64,000 nt of DNA from Bacteroidales bacterium (GTDB lineage Bacteria; Bacteroidota; Bacteroidia; Bacteroidales; Lentimicrobiaceae). Shown here piece after piece: positions 9,401-17,316 of the stretch. The notes under the pieces were generated by a model. It saw only the letters and a list, made by a program, of their open reading frames with translations, did no database searches and was not told the DNA's origin. The stretch covers positions 744,001 to 808,000 of the forward strand of contig JADIZB010000001.1 of assembly GCA_016705005.1 (NCBI GenBank). The letters are read 5' to 3'. Every line of letters begins with the position of its first letter. Position 1 is the stretch's first letter. The position numbers and the translations under genes are program-made.

Positions 9401-10984
9401 AACCCACACGGTGTCGGCTGACCCCAGAATGCCTGTCAGCTGTGAGCCGATTTCAACGCCATTTGCTTTAAATGTTACGGTCTTTTCCTGTGATGCTGAA
9501 CCATAATTCTGGATTTTTGCAGAGAGTACAGGTACATCGCCGACGAAGATGGTGGGGATGTCACAATTCAGTGAAAGCACAGCAAAATCATCCGGAACCG
9601 GTGTGGTGCATGAGATAAAAGCCACCCAGCCTGAAGTATTTTCCCAGCCCGGTCCCACAAAATGTATGGTCAGGGCGCCTGAAGGATTCAGGGCGTCAAC
9701 AACTCCGGGTCCATCGGTTCCATACCAGGTCCCGATCAAAGGTGCATTGATGTCAGTCCCGTTGTAAACATAGAATCCACCCCAGCTGGCATTAAACTCA
9801 ATGAAAGTAAGTCTGATCCGGTCACCGGATGTTTCCGGATAAATGGTGGTCACAGCGTCATCATAATCGCCGAAGTTGTTCTCTATTCCACCCGAATCGG
9901 TAAAGGTACCTCCGCAGGTTGTAATCGTCTGTGTTCCGGTAGTCGGCATCGGATATATGGTTCCGAGGTTATAAATACTCTTTGTTGCGGTATTGTTTTC
10001 TGGCCTTGGATCGCCTGTTGCCATTGTTGAAGCCGTGATCTCATAGGGTCCGGGAACTGAAAAATCAGCCGTTGCGGAAAATGTATATTGGGCAATCTGG
10101 TTGGCTTCAAGCGAGAAAGTGCCCACATTCTCCGTAATGGTAGTTCCACCATTCACTGAATAGCTTACGTTAAAGCCTGTCATCATGCTGCTTCCTTCAT
10201 TTTTCACAGTCACCGTAACCTGTTCGGAAGAACCAAGGGTAGCTGAAGTTGAAGGTGTATCGATGCTCATCATCGTAAGATCATTGTCAAGCCCTTCACC
10301 GTACAATGCAAAAGCCAGGTTAAAATCGTACCAGGTCATCAGTGATGCGGCGGTCCAGTCAACATTGCCGGTGCCGTAACCATCAGCGGGATTTTTCCAC
10401 TGGTATTCATTTTCAATGGTAAACCCCTGGTGTGTCAGCCAGCCCCACTGGCCCACTACACCAAAGTCACCGACAGCCTGTACGCCCAGCCAGTAATGGC
10501 CTTCGTTAAATACCAGCGTCGAAGGCAGCATGATTTCGAACCGGCTGCTGTGTGAATAGTCATTGATCAGAATCTCATTGTAGTTTGTGTAGTGTGTATA
10601 TGTATGCAGCGCAACACCCGGAACACCGTTGTTGTTTTCGTAGAACACTATGTTCAGCGATTCTATCGGATTTCCGTTCCAGGCAAAATAGGCTCCGGCA
10701 ACATCAACATAACGTACAGCCCATGATTCTCCGGCCGGTACGACAAAGTCATCCGCCGAAAAACTTGTATTGGCTGCTGAAGCAGGATCGGTAAACTCCT
10801 GGCAAACCATAAAGCCGTCACCAACCATGTTAAACTGATCATAAAGCGCCGGTCCGTTTCTGTCTGAAGGCGACTGGAAGGGTTTTCCAAGATGCCCTAT
10901 AACTCCCTGCTGTGCATATCCATTCAGTGTTTGTACAAACAGCAGGATGACCATCAGGGTTAAACAAAATGTCATTTTTCTCAT
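6446..10984 (-). CDS. Large multidomain secreted protein with type IX sorting tail
   Basis: 1512 residues. An N-terminal signal peptide ends around FVQTLNGYAQQ. Rough domain order: a beta-rich N-terminal region; CARDB-like segments (about 235-340); a CUB-like domain with two cysteine-containing strands (about 350-460, from TITTCGGTF to WVAFISC); a jelly-roll, MAM/cleaved-adhesin-like domain starting FYEDFEAEMFPPENW (about 570-700); two carboxypeptidase-regulatory-like Ig folds (about 1003-1065 and 1083-1150); a further fold; and a C-terminal type A sorting domain beginning YPNPASDVVTISGSDKADL (last ~70 residues). No catalytic domain is recognisable, so adhesion or surface binding is more likely than hydrolysis. 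It is preceded by a small co-directional ORF and ends at a strong terminator. Confidence 0.88.
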   Translation of the reverse strand: MRKMTFCLTLMVILLFVQTLNGYAQQGVIGHLGKPFQSPSDRNGPALYDQFNMVGDGFMVCQEFTDPASAANTSFSADDFVVPAGESWAVRYVDVAGAYFAWNGNPIESLNIVFYENNNGVPGVALHTYTHYTNYNEILINDYSHSSRFEIMLPSTLVFNEGHYWLGVQAVGDFGVVGQWGWLTHQGFTIENEYQWKNPADGYGTGNVDWTAASLMTWYDFNLAFALYGEGLDNDLTMMSIDTPSTSATLGSSEQVTVTVKNEGSSMMTGFNVSYSVNGGTTITENVGTFSLEANQIAQYTFSATADFSVPGPYEITASTMATGDPRPENNTATKSIYNLGTIYPMPTTGTQTITTCGGTFTDSGGIENNFGDYDDAVTTIYPETSGDRIRLTFIEFNASWGGFYVYNGTDINAPLIGTWYGTDGPGVVDALNPSGALTIHFVGPGWENTSGWVAFISCTTPVPDDFAVLSLNCDIPTIFVGDVPVLSAKIQNYGSASQEKTVTFKANGVEIGSQLTGILGSADTVWVSLPWTPTEAGDYLIEASVPEDQGIDPNNFITIEKPVYPFGSFYEDFEAEMFPPENWRHGGMWGRSTDPSNGNFNAQAFFAYNQSDTLVTPRLQVEDGGIISFAAKTTMWWVGNMDLYWLDESTGIWSYIQNIPLNTFSYDLFEIDLSAYAGIGRIGFFVNVTDPYSFSGSVHLDQVIGSGITVYSDDFDLKAKAFEGNEFYNVGEQVSFSQTIRNDGLMNIPAGVYNVKLMRGGNSPEELYSIPGNEIASFTEQTYDFTYTFDAIDQFPVYAIIEYAADEYPVNNTGRTINLHGLAGESEIVNVGEDIIFANWPIEFSVKKSLSETIYASAEINRTGVIFGIGYEYYFKADEQDAPVRIWMGETDTLNLMTWIPATEMTLVYDGLLSIPEGKHAVYIPFQTPFNYSDGSKNLIIMTEKIGDHSRPDQNYYGYGSMQMSTLVTASDVEIPDPYNPPATGGMSTNINPNIRFVFNDHLGLASGTVSELGGAPIEGARVVVNDLNITAYTDAAGNYEMPFVPAGEFSATADKFEYMPVSQPLGVSQGVNTDLDFTLGLLELVNVTGNITGDNDPGTGIAGAVINLTGYSDFTSTTDANGDFTIGGVYSFQTYLLTIDADGYDIYTDEVVVSDSDLDLGDIVLTETMLIPFAVVAQPETEQAVIHWSVPSESAQTVLAFDDGINENGYAGEPNEEVWLGNFLPIEEVSTVTGFDIYWAGYGLNTQQIMRLDVFDAQNKIVVSSEAFLSGLDEWLNIDIPNITLQGNYYVMISWSGLFAQSTFLAFDTTTTTPDYAYYRYPDGSFQRLSDLTGEQGAFLIHTNVMVEPGDRISGRSVNAYNISMGLLSDVSNAETWPLLNEEPLTTNEFTDQNWPPMFSGKYVYALKAIYTNGESEWSFSNILDYVYVSNTYVAAPELKVYPNPASDVVTISGSDKADLAVYAMDGRLFASIKIDSDAYQLDVTKFARGSWLLVVTSSAGVKRYKLLVN

Positions 10985-11029
10985 GATTCAACGATTTGGT
11001 TTATTACTTATTGGTTAATTATCTGGTTT

Positions 11030-11209
11030 TCAATTCTCCGGATTGCCATCGACACCGGTTCCCGGTTTTTTTTGATCCTTCTGTTTTTCTTTGGATTCAA
11101 GCAGGCTCAGTATTTTGTTCAGCGCAACATTTTCGCTGTTCAGCTGATCAATCATCTCCTGGAGCTCCCTGGCAACCTGATCTGATTTTGTATTTTTTGT
11201 CGGTTTCAT
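11030..11209 (-). CDS. Small hypothetical coiled-coil protein (59 aa)
   Basis: An ATG at 11209 opens a 59-codon frame that ends with TGA at 11030, 45 bp before the start of the 1512-residue secreted protein and in the same direction. The product is highly charged, with a heptad-like helix (VARELQEMIDQLNSENVALN) and a lysine-rich tail ending in PGTGVDGNPEN. It has no signal peptide or known domain. The helical periodicity and position at the head of a likely two-gene unit favour a real gene over chance. No function can be assigned. Confidence 0.5.
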   Translation of the reverse strand: MKPTKNTKSDQVARELQEMIDQLNSENVALNKILSLLESKEKQKDQKKPGTGVDGNPEN

Positions 11210-11706
11210 TTTCCGTGGTGATAACTATGCTGCAAAATTCGTTCACCCGGGCAGGTACTCCTAATAATTACACACCACAAAAAAGCTACAGGCTGCAAAT
11301 TGGAGGGAACAAAAATGCTACAGGACGAATATCTGTTTGTTTATAAGGGTCATTCATGCTTGAAGGAGTAAGATTCTTGGGGGAAAACGTTCTTCCGGAA
11401 TAAAAAGGTAATATTGTTGGTTATGCCAATTATTTTTCTTGTAAAAATTCAAAATCAGCAGTTATTCATCAAACAGCTACGCTTGATAATTAAACCCTGG
11501 CAGTTGCATATTTACTATTGACAAACTATAAAAGTAATGTACATTCGTTGTGCAAATAGAAAGCTTCCTTCTTTTGGCACAATCCCTTAGATCACTCCTG
11601 AAACTTGATTTTTTAGACAGTTGTCATGTCGCTCAGCTACCTGTGTTTATTAGCGGAAAATAAAATTATTTGCTCACTAGTATTACTGACACTTAGAAAG
11701 ATAATT
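11210..11706. other. AT-rich divergent intergenic region
   Basis: About 500 bp between the leftward small ORF and the rightward secreted-protein pair. I find no exact TAnnTTTG box on either strand, no repeat and no convincing ORF. The final 30 bases resemble the sequence just before the second duplicated gene and mark one end of the duplication unit. Confidence 0.4.
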
Positions 11707-13185
11707 ATGAAGAAACACTTATTGATTCTTTTACTTTTTGGGATGATTTCCTCTCAAGCCCAGGATTCTTTCATTTCAGTTTTAAAAGATAGTACAGAAG
11801 ATATTCCATTCAGTATAAAACAGATTGGGTCAAACTTTTTTCTAGCTCAACGCTATAGTTTAGAAGAATCCGGATCATGGCGACAAGCCCGAATTTCTAA
11901 ATTGAATGCAAGCGGTAAATTGATATCTACTTATTCTTATCCTTTGCTGGGATATCTCAATACTGGATTGTCTTTAATTTATCCCTTAAATAACTCTGAT
12001 TTTCTTGTAATTGGAGGATGCAGACTAGAAAATATGCCTTTTGCACAATTGTGGGTCATGAAAATGGACACTTCACTAAATGTTATCTGGGATAAAAAGT
12101 TCATGACCAATCAGCCTTATACATCAAATAAAGCGATTACGGAAAACCCTGAGGGGATTTTAGTTATTGGTTCAGCGTTGACAACCGGCAGCCCAAGCCA
12201 CTTGTATTCCCTTTTTTTTCTTGAAATCACCAAAGATGGAGATTCGATCAAATCAAACTATTTAACAAATGGAGATCCTTCAAGTGCAGATATACAATCA
12301 TTCATATTTATTAGCGGACAATACAAAGCATTTGTGGATGGGTTTGATGCATTCACCACGAACAATTGTTATACTCAAATACTACAATTGGATACTAGTT
12401 TAAATTTAATTGAAGTTAGGTCAACACCACTCTGGATTGATAGTTATTTGACTGCTGAGAAAATTGATAATGGCAGATATTTTCTTACAGGTATGGCATA
12501 TTCATCTTTAAATCATTATGATATAACAATCGGTAAATTTGACACTAATGAAGATACTCTCTTATACAATCATACAGGTAGCCCGGGCGCAGTTCCTGAT
12601 TACAGCGCATGGAAACAGTGTATGACCATCTCCAATAACAATAGTATATATACCGGTGGCACGACCAATGATAATAGTCTTTTTTATACCTGCAATTCAA
12701 ACTATATGAAAAAGTTTATGCTGAGCAATTATGATTCATTGCTTAATTGTCGCTGGACTTATTTCTATGGATGTGATACTGCATGCCTCACTTTAAGCAC
12801 AATAGAAGCTACTTCGGATGGCGGTTGTATCATGGCTGGCATGTACTACAACCCTGATTATCCGGAAAACATGCTTGATGTTATTGTTATCAAAGTGGAC
12901 AGTATCGGATTAATAACAGGACTACCCGATAATAAAACAATTACAACACATCAAGCCATTGTTTACCCCAATCCGGGTCAGGATTACATTGTAATTCAAA
13001 GCGGCCCACAGATTGCACATTCTGAATTCAGATTATACAATACTTCAGGCCAGCTTGTTAGACACACAAACCTAAACAATACAAATGAACAATCAGATGT
13101 TTCTTCTCTCCCTTCCGGAGTATATCCCTGGCAAATAATACATCAGGGAAAAACAATAGAACAGGGGAAGTGGGTTAAGCCTTAA
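11707..13185 (+). CDS. Type IX secreted protein, tandem copy 1
   Basis: 492 residues starting at ATG 11707, chosen because MKKHLLILLLFGMISSQAQ is a clean signal peptide; the frame is open further upstream, but that extension lacks a signal. The body is beta-rich, with motifs such as GGCRLENMPFAQLWVMKMD and IYTGGTTNDNS that suggest propeller-like repeats. It ends in a type A sorting domain beginning IVYPNPGQDYIVIQSGPQ and finishing QGKWVKP. A second gene of exactly the same length follows 130 bp later. No enzymatic motif is visible, so its function is unknown. It lies in a stretch more AT-rich than the housekeeping genes. Confidence 0.82.
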   Translation: MKKHLLILLLFGMISSQAQDSFISVLKDSTEDIPFSIKQIGSNFFLAQRYSLEESGSWRQARISKLNASGKLISTYSYPLLGYLNTGLSLIYPLNNSDFLVIGGCRLENMPFAQLWVMKMDTSLNVIWDKKFMTNQPYTSNKAITENPEGILVIGSALTTGSPSHLYSLFFLEITKDGDSIKSNYLTNGDPSSADIQSFIFISGQYKAFVDGFDAFTTNNCYTQILQLDTSLNLIEVRSTPLWIDSYLTAEKIDNGRYFLTGMAYSSLNHYDITIGKFDTNEDTLLYNHTGSPGAVPDYSAWKQCMTISNNNSIYTGGTTNDNSLFYTCNSNYMKKFMLSNYDSLLNCRWTYFYGCDTACLTLSTIEATSDGGCIMAGMYYNPDYPENMLDVIVIKVDSIGLITGLPDNKTITTHQAIVYPNPGQDYIVIQSGPQIAHSEFRLYNTSGQLVRHTNLNNTNEQSDVSSLPSGVYPWQIIHQGKTIEQGKWVKP

Positions 13186-13315
13186 AATGTCGATAATTTA
13201 TTTACAAATCTGATTAGTCGAACTTATTAGAAAAGCTTTTAAACAGATGACACAAACAAAAAAATATGGTAATATTTGTTCCTCTATTATAATACTGATA
13301 CTAAGAAAGATAATT

Positions 13316-14794
13316 ATGAAACAACTCTTATTGACTCTTTTACTTTTTGGGGTGATTTCATTGCAAGCCCAGAATTCTTTTATCACTTTATATGGTGACG
13401 AAACTGGAGAAATACCCATTTGCATGAAACAGATTGGATCGTCCTATTTTATTGGTCAACAATATAGTTATGATTTATTATTTGGATGGCGTTATGCAAA
13501 GATCCTGAAGATGAATTTGGAAGGTGAAATTTTATCGGAACTTTCCTATCCGATAATGCCAAATAATTATTCTGACATCGACAGAATAATCCAGCTAAAT
13601 GATTCTGAATTCCTAACTATTGGTGGCTGCAAACAAGAGAATATGGCCTATGCTCAACTATGGGTCATGAAATTGGATACATCGCTGAACATTATATGGG
13701 ACAAAAAGTATATGACCAACCGGCCATTTACTTCAAATATTTCTGTTACAGAAAATCAAGCAGGAAATTTACTTATCGGATCATCTCTTTCCACCGGCAG
13801 TCCAAGTCATCAATATTCGTTGCTTTTCCTTGAAATTACGAAAGAGGGGGACTCTATCAAATCCAACTATTTAACAAATGGTAATCCTTCTAAAACAGAC
13901 CTGCAATCTTTGTTATGGATTAACGGACAATACAAAGTATTTGCAGATGGTTATGCAGCTTTCACAGCGAACAATTGTTTTACTCAAATTTTACAATTGG
14001 ATTCAAGTCTGAATTTAACGGTAGTAAGATCAACACCACTCTGGATTGATAAATACATGACCGCTGAGAAAATTAATGATAGCAAATATTATCTCACAGG
14101 TAAAGCTTATTCCTCTATAACCCATTACGATATAACAATTGGCAAATTTGACGCTTTTGAAGACACCTTAGCTAATAATCATGCCGGAAGTATAGGAGCA
14201 GTTCCTGATTACAGTGCCTGGAAACGTTGCATGACCATTGCCAATAGCAACAGTATTTATACCGGTGGCACAACCAATGATAATAGTATCTTCTATAATT
14301 GCAATGCAACTAATATGAAAGAGCTGATACTCAGCAATTACGATTCGTTGCTTAATTGCCGCTGGACTTATTTCTATGGATGTGATACTGCATGCCTCAC
14401 TCTCAGCACAATGGATGCTACTTCGGATGGGGGCTGTATTATGGCTGGTATGTACTACAACCCTGATTATCCGGAAAACATGCTTGATGTTATTGTTATT
14501 AAAGTGGACAGTATCGGATTAATAACCGGATTACCCGATAATAAAACAATTACAACACATCAAGCCATTGTTTACCCCAATCCGGGTCAGGATTTCATTG
14601 TAATTCAAAGCGGACCACAGATTGCGCATTCTGAGTTCAGATTATACAATACTTCAGGTCAGCTTATAAGACGCACGAACCTAAATAATTCAATTGAACA
14701 TTCAGACGTTACTTCCCTGCCTTCAGGAGTATATCCCTGGCAAATAATACATCAGGGAAAAACAATAGAACAAGGGAAGTGGGTTAAGCCTTAA
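13316..14794 (+). CDS. Type IX secreted protein, tandem copy 2
   Basis: 492 residues, the same length as the preceding gene. The start at ATG 13316 gives the signal peptide MKQLLLTLLLFGVISLQAQ. The two proteins are clearly homologous throughout. The first halves differ at many residues, whereas from NYDSLLNCRWTYFYGCDTAC to the end they are almost identical, including the sorting domain (IVYPNPGQDFIVIQSGPQ). The intergenic sequence after each copy is also similar. Function is unknown. The arrangement indicates a tandem duplication with later homogenisation of the 3' parts. Confidence 0.82.
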   Translation: MKQLLLTLLLFGVISLQAQNSFITLYGDETGEIPICMKQIGSSYFIGQQYSYDLLFGWRYAKILKMNLEGEILSELSYPIMPNNYSDIDRIIQLNDSEFLTIGGCKQENMAYAQLWVMKLDTSLNIIWDKKYMTNRPFTSNISVTENQAGNLLIGSSLSTGSPSHQYSLLFLEITKEGDSIKSNYLTNGNPSKTDLQSLLWINGQYKVFADGYAAFTANNCFTQILQLDSSLNLTVVRSTPLWIDKYMTAEKINDSKYYLTGKAYSSITHYDITIGKFDAFEDTLANNHAGSIGAVPDYSAWKRCMTIANSNSIYTGGTTNDNSIFYNCNATNMKELILSNYDSLLNCRWTYFYGCDTACLTLSTMDATSDGGCIMAGMYYNPDYPENMLDVIVIKVDSIGLITGLPDNKTITTHQAIVYPNPGQDFIVIQSGPQIAHSEFRLYNTSGQLIRRTNLNNSIEHSDVTSLPSGVYPWQIIHQGKTIEQGKWVKP

Positions 14795-14853
14795 GTGTCT
14801 ATAATTATTTACAAATCTGATATGACGAACTTACCAGGAAATCTTTTAAACAG

Positions 14854-15333
14854 ATGACACGAACAAAAATAATTCTGGCAATGTGTACCGTTAGTCTCTT
14901 TTGCTCTTGTGAGAAAGTTAAAGAAAAGGACACAACTATTCAAATATATAAATTTGAATCAGGAATGGATTACTCGAATTATGTTCCTGTAGAACTAACT
15001 ATTGATAAAACAAAAATTACATCAAACCCCAGTGAAGTAAATTCAAGATGGCCTGTAAAACTGGTTTCCGGATATTATCTGAATGGTTCAATGGGAGTCA
15101 ATTCAGGGTATTTATCGTTGACAGTTGAAGAGTATAACTCATATGACATTTTACCAGGGGTTGATAGTTTATTTAAACTTTTGGTTGAAAAAGATCCATA
15201 CCTTGAATATTATCAACGCAATGACGATGGTACATTCAGAGATGAAAACGGAGCGTATGGCATTGATACAACATTTATAAATGATTTAATAAGGCAAGAG
15301 AAACTAGAGGAATACTTTGATAGATTGAAATAA
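14854..15333 (+). CDS. Hypothetical lipoprotein
   Basis: 159 residues with a short signal and a lipobox (SLFCSC, lipidated cysteine near residue 19), so probably an outer- or inner-membrane lipoprotein. The mature part is acidic and has no domain I recognise. The gene lies 59 bp after the second duplicated secreted protein. Its first 15-20 bases have a near-identical copy at 13247, between the two duplicated genes, showing that the duplication unit reached into this gene. Function unknown. Confidence 0.72.
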   Translation: MTRTKIILAMCTVSLFCSCEKVKEKDTTIQIYKFESGMDYSNYVPVELTIDKTKITSNPSEVNSRWPVKLVSGYYLNGSMGVNSGYLSLTVEEYNSYDILPGVDSLFKLLVEKDPYLEYYQRNDDGTFRDENGAYGIDTTFINDLIRQEKLEEYFDRLK

Positions 15334-15420
15334 CCATGTTTGATACTAACCATGAATAATCAGATATCTTGGAAAGGTATTAAGACTCAGGCAGACAACA
15401 CTTTAAAATAAAATCAGGCT

Positions 15421-16062
15421 ATGCGGAAATCAACAATTATTATCGCAGTACTTTTGTTCGGCTTTCATATTGGACAGAGTCAATCCATTGAAAATGCAAC
15501 GATTCTCAAATTCTCTGCAATCAATTTGTTGTTAGGTGATCATTGCACCAGAAGTTGGTCACCTAATTTTATCGTGGAAAGATCCTTCAGTGAGAAGTTT
15601 AGTTTTCAACAGGAAATAGGTCTGATTTTTCAAGACCGTTTCATTGATAAATCATTTTTATTTCTTCCAACTGATCAGCTTTTCGGAATAAGATTTAATC
15701 CGGAAGTTAAAAGATACTTTAAAAGAAAGCCAGACAATGGTATGCCGGAAGGGGTTAACCTGGCCCTGGACTGCAATGTGGTCTGGACAAATGCCACTAC
15801 TTCTGTTTCTGACGCAGAAGTCAAAAGGCTGGTGATAGCCCCTCATTTTAAAGCAGGCTATCAGTTAATTACTTCAAAAAGATTCGTTTTTGAAATATCT
15901 GCCGGGCTGGGTCCGGGGTTTGTTTTCTCAAAATCTTCAATTCCACAGGAAAACCTGGGAAGTAAATCTTACCAATACGGCATTCTATATGAAGGAGGCT
16001 CTGGAGTTTACCTGAGCTCCCATCTAGATTTCAAGTTCGGGTATTTAATTAATTCAAAGTAA
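15421..16062 (+). CDS. Putative outer-membrane beta-barrel protein
   Basis: 213 residues with a signal peptide (MRKSTIIIAVLLFGFHIGQS). The mature protein has alternating hydrophobic/polar strands and aromatic girdle-like residues (EKFSFQQEIGLIFQ, FVFEISAGLGPGFVF, LDFKFGYLI), typical of small outer-membrane barrels in Bacteroidota. No specific family is recognisable. It sits in a run of small exported proteins (14854-17270) in the same direction and might be cotranscribed with them. Confidence 0.62.
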   Translation: MRKSTIIIAVLLFGFHIGQSQSIENATILKFSAINLLLGDHCTRSWSPNFIVERSFSEKFSFQQEIGLIFQDRFIDKSFLFLPTDQLFGIRFNPEVKRYFKRKPDNGMPEGVNLALDCNVVWTNATTSVSDAEVKRLVIAPHFKAGYQLITSKRFVFEISAGLGPGFVFSKSSIPQENLGSKSYQYGILYEGGSGVYLSSHLDFKFGYLINSK

Positions 16063-16091
16063 TTATTACAAATAGGTAACTCCTTGAACCA

Positions 16092-16655
16092 ATGAAGAAA
16101 CCATATATAATAACAATTCTGTTGATGCTGGCAATGTTGGCGCTGGTCCAGTGTAAAAAAGAAAACTATTCTGAGAAAATAACGGGTACATGGTATTACA
16201 TTTCGTCAGCAGGACTTTTTAATCTGAATTATTACTATTACACGTTTTACAACGATGGAACCTATCAGTTTATCCATCTTGATCCGGGTAGTGTTTACAA
16301 TTTTAAAGGTAAACAATGTTCTGTTTTGATTGATGAGGTAAAAAGAGCTGAATTTATTGAGAGAAATCACATTGATCCGATCTCTGAGAGACTCCCTTAC
16401 ACTATCAATAATGACCTTTTAATTATGCAATGTCATGAAGAAATATTGGAAATAACATCACCGGTTGTATTTGATACACTTAAAATTGAAGAACTGAAAA
16501 ACTGCGCGTGGAATAACGGGAAATTGCTCATCCTGAAGCCTTTTAATGAGAGTACAGCTGACCGATATGGAATCACGTTAGATGAGAAACTAAGTTTCAG
16601 CTATGTAGCTTATAGAAAAACTTTTAACAAATGTGATCCATGTGGCTGCGATTGA
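16092..16655 (+). CDS. Hypothetical lipoprotein, lipocalin-like start
   Basis: 187 residues. The N-terminal signal ends in a lipobox (LALVQC; cysteine near residue 21) followed by KKENYSEKITGTWYY. The ITGTW segment resembles the opening strand of lipocalin-like domains common in Bacteroidota lipoproteins. The C-terminus is cysteine-rich (CDPCGCD). It begins 29 bp after the previous gene. Ligand and role are unknown, and the lipocalin assignment is tentative. Confidence 0.65.
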   Translation: MKKPYIITILLMLAMLALVQCKKENYSEKITGTWYYISSAGLFNLNYYYYTFYNDGTYQFIHLDPGSVYNFKGKQCSVLIDEVKRAEFIERNHIDPISERLPYTINNDLLIMQCHEEILEITSPVVFDTLKIEELKNCAWNNGKLLILKPFNESTADRYGITLDEKLSFSYVAYRKTFNKCDPCGCD

Positions 16656-16766
16656 GAAGTACTGTCTAACCTCCGGTTTTTTGATTAATCAAATGATTGA
16701 AATTAGCAATGGCTTTGCCTGCTTTCTTTTTTTAACAGCCTGGTTCAGGATAATAATCCTATTTGA

Positions 16767-17270
16767 ATGAAAAAACTTCTATGTTTTTTATTATTGATCG
16801 CAAATTCCACGGTTGCGCAGGATGCCAGGAAATTAATTCAGGTAATTGAGACAAATGATTCTTTAACTAAAGAAATCATTCAACACTCTGACAAAGAATA
16901 TCATTTATTGATAATGTATGTGGATTGGTGTAAACCTTGCAGAGATTCTTTACCAGTCCTGTTAAAGCTTTTATCTGATTTCCCGGATGTAGAACCACAT
17001 TTTATCTATGTAGATAAACTCAGTTATATCAACCTGTTAAAAAAATACCTTGTAAGCTACCCGGAGATTGAGCAAAGCTATATTCTTGATGGTAGTTATG
17101 AAGGAAATGTCAAAAAACGACTTATAAAATTCAGAGATCAATTTTGCACTGATTGTTCTGACATTGTCGGATTCCCAAGTGTTTTATTATTAACCAGGGA
17201 TTTAGATGTTCTATTTAAAAGAGCAGGAAGTGATTATCATGTTCTCCGACAATTTCTGAAGTCACAATAA
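16767..17270 (+). CDS. Periplasmic thioredoxin-like protein
   Basis: 167 residues. A signal peptide (MKKLLCFLLLIANSTVAQ) is followed by a thioredoxin fold with the redox motif WCKPC (near residues 56-60) in LIMYVDWCKPCRDSLPVLL. A second cysteine pair lies further on (FCTDC). The predicted location is periplasmic, where it could reduce or exchange disulfides, possibly in the neighbouring cysteine-containing lipoproteins. The C-terminal part is short and the usual cis-proline region is present as GFPSVLLL. The substrate is unknown. Confidence 0.75.
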   Translation: MKKLLCFLLLIANSTVAQDARKLIQVIETNDSLTKEIIQHSDKEYHLLIMYVDWCKPCRDSLPVLLKLLSDFPDVEPHFIYVDKLSYINLLKKYLVSYPEIEQSYILDGSYEGNVKKRLIKFRDQFCTDCSDIVGFPSVLLLTRDLDVLFKRAGSDYHVLRQFLKSQ

Positions 17271-17316
17271 CATGATAGCAATCATTCAATTGACGAAAGC
17301 GTAGCCCACTTCGATC

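Noticed and set aside
10996..11346. Rightward 116-codon frame
   Set aside because: It lies opposite the better-supported leftward small ORF at 11030-11209 and its product has no recognisable signal, domain or sensible composition.
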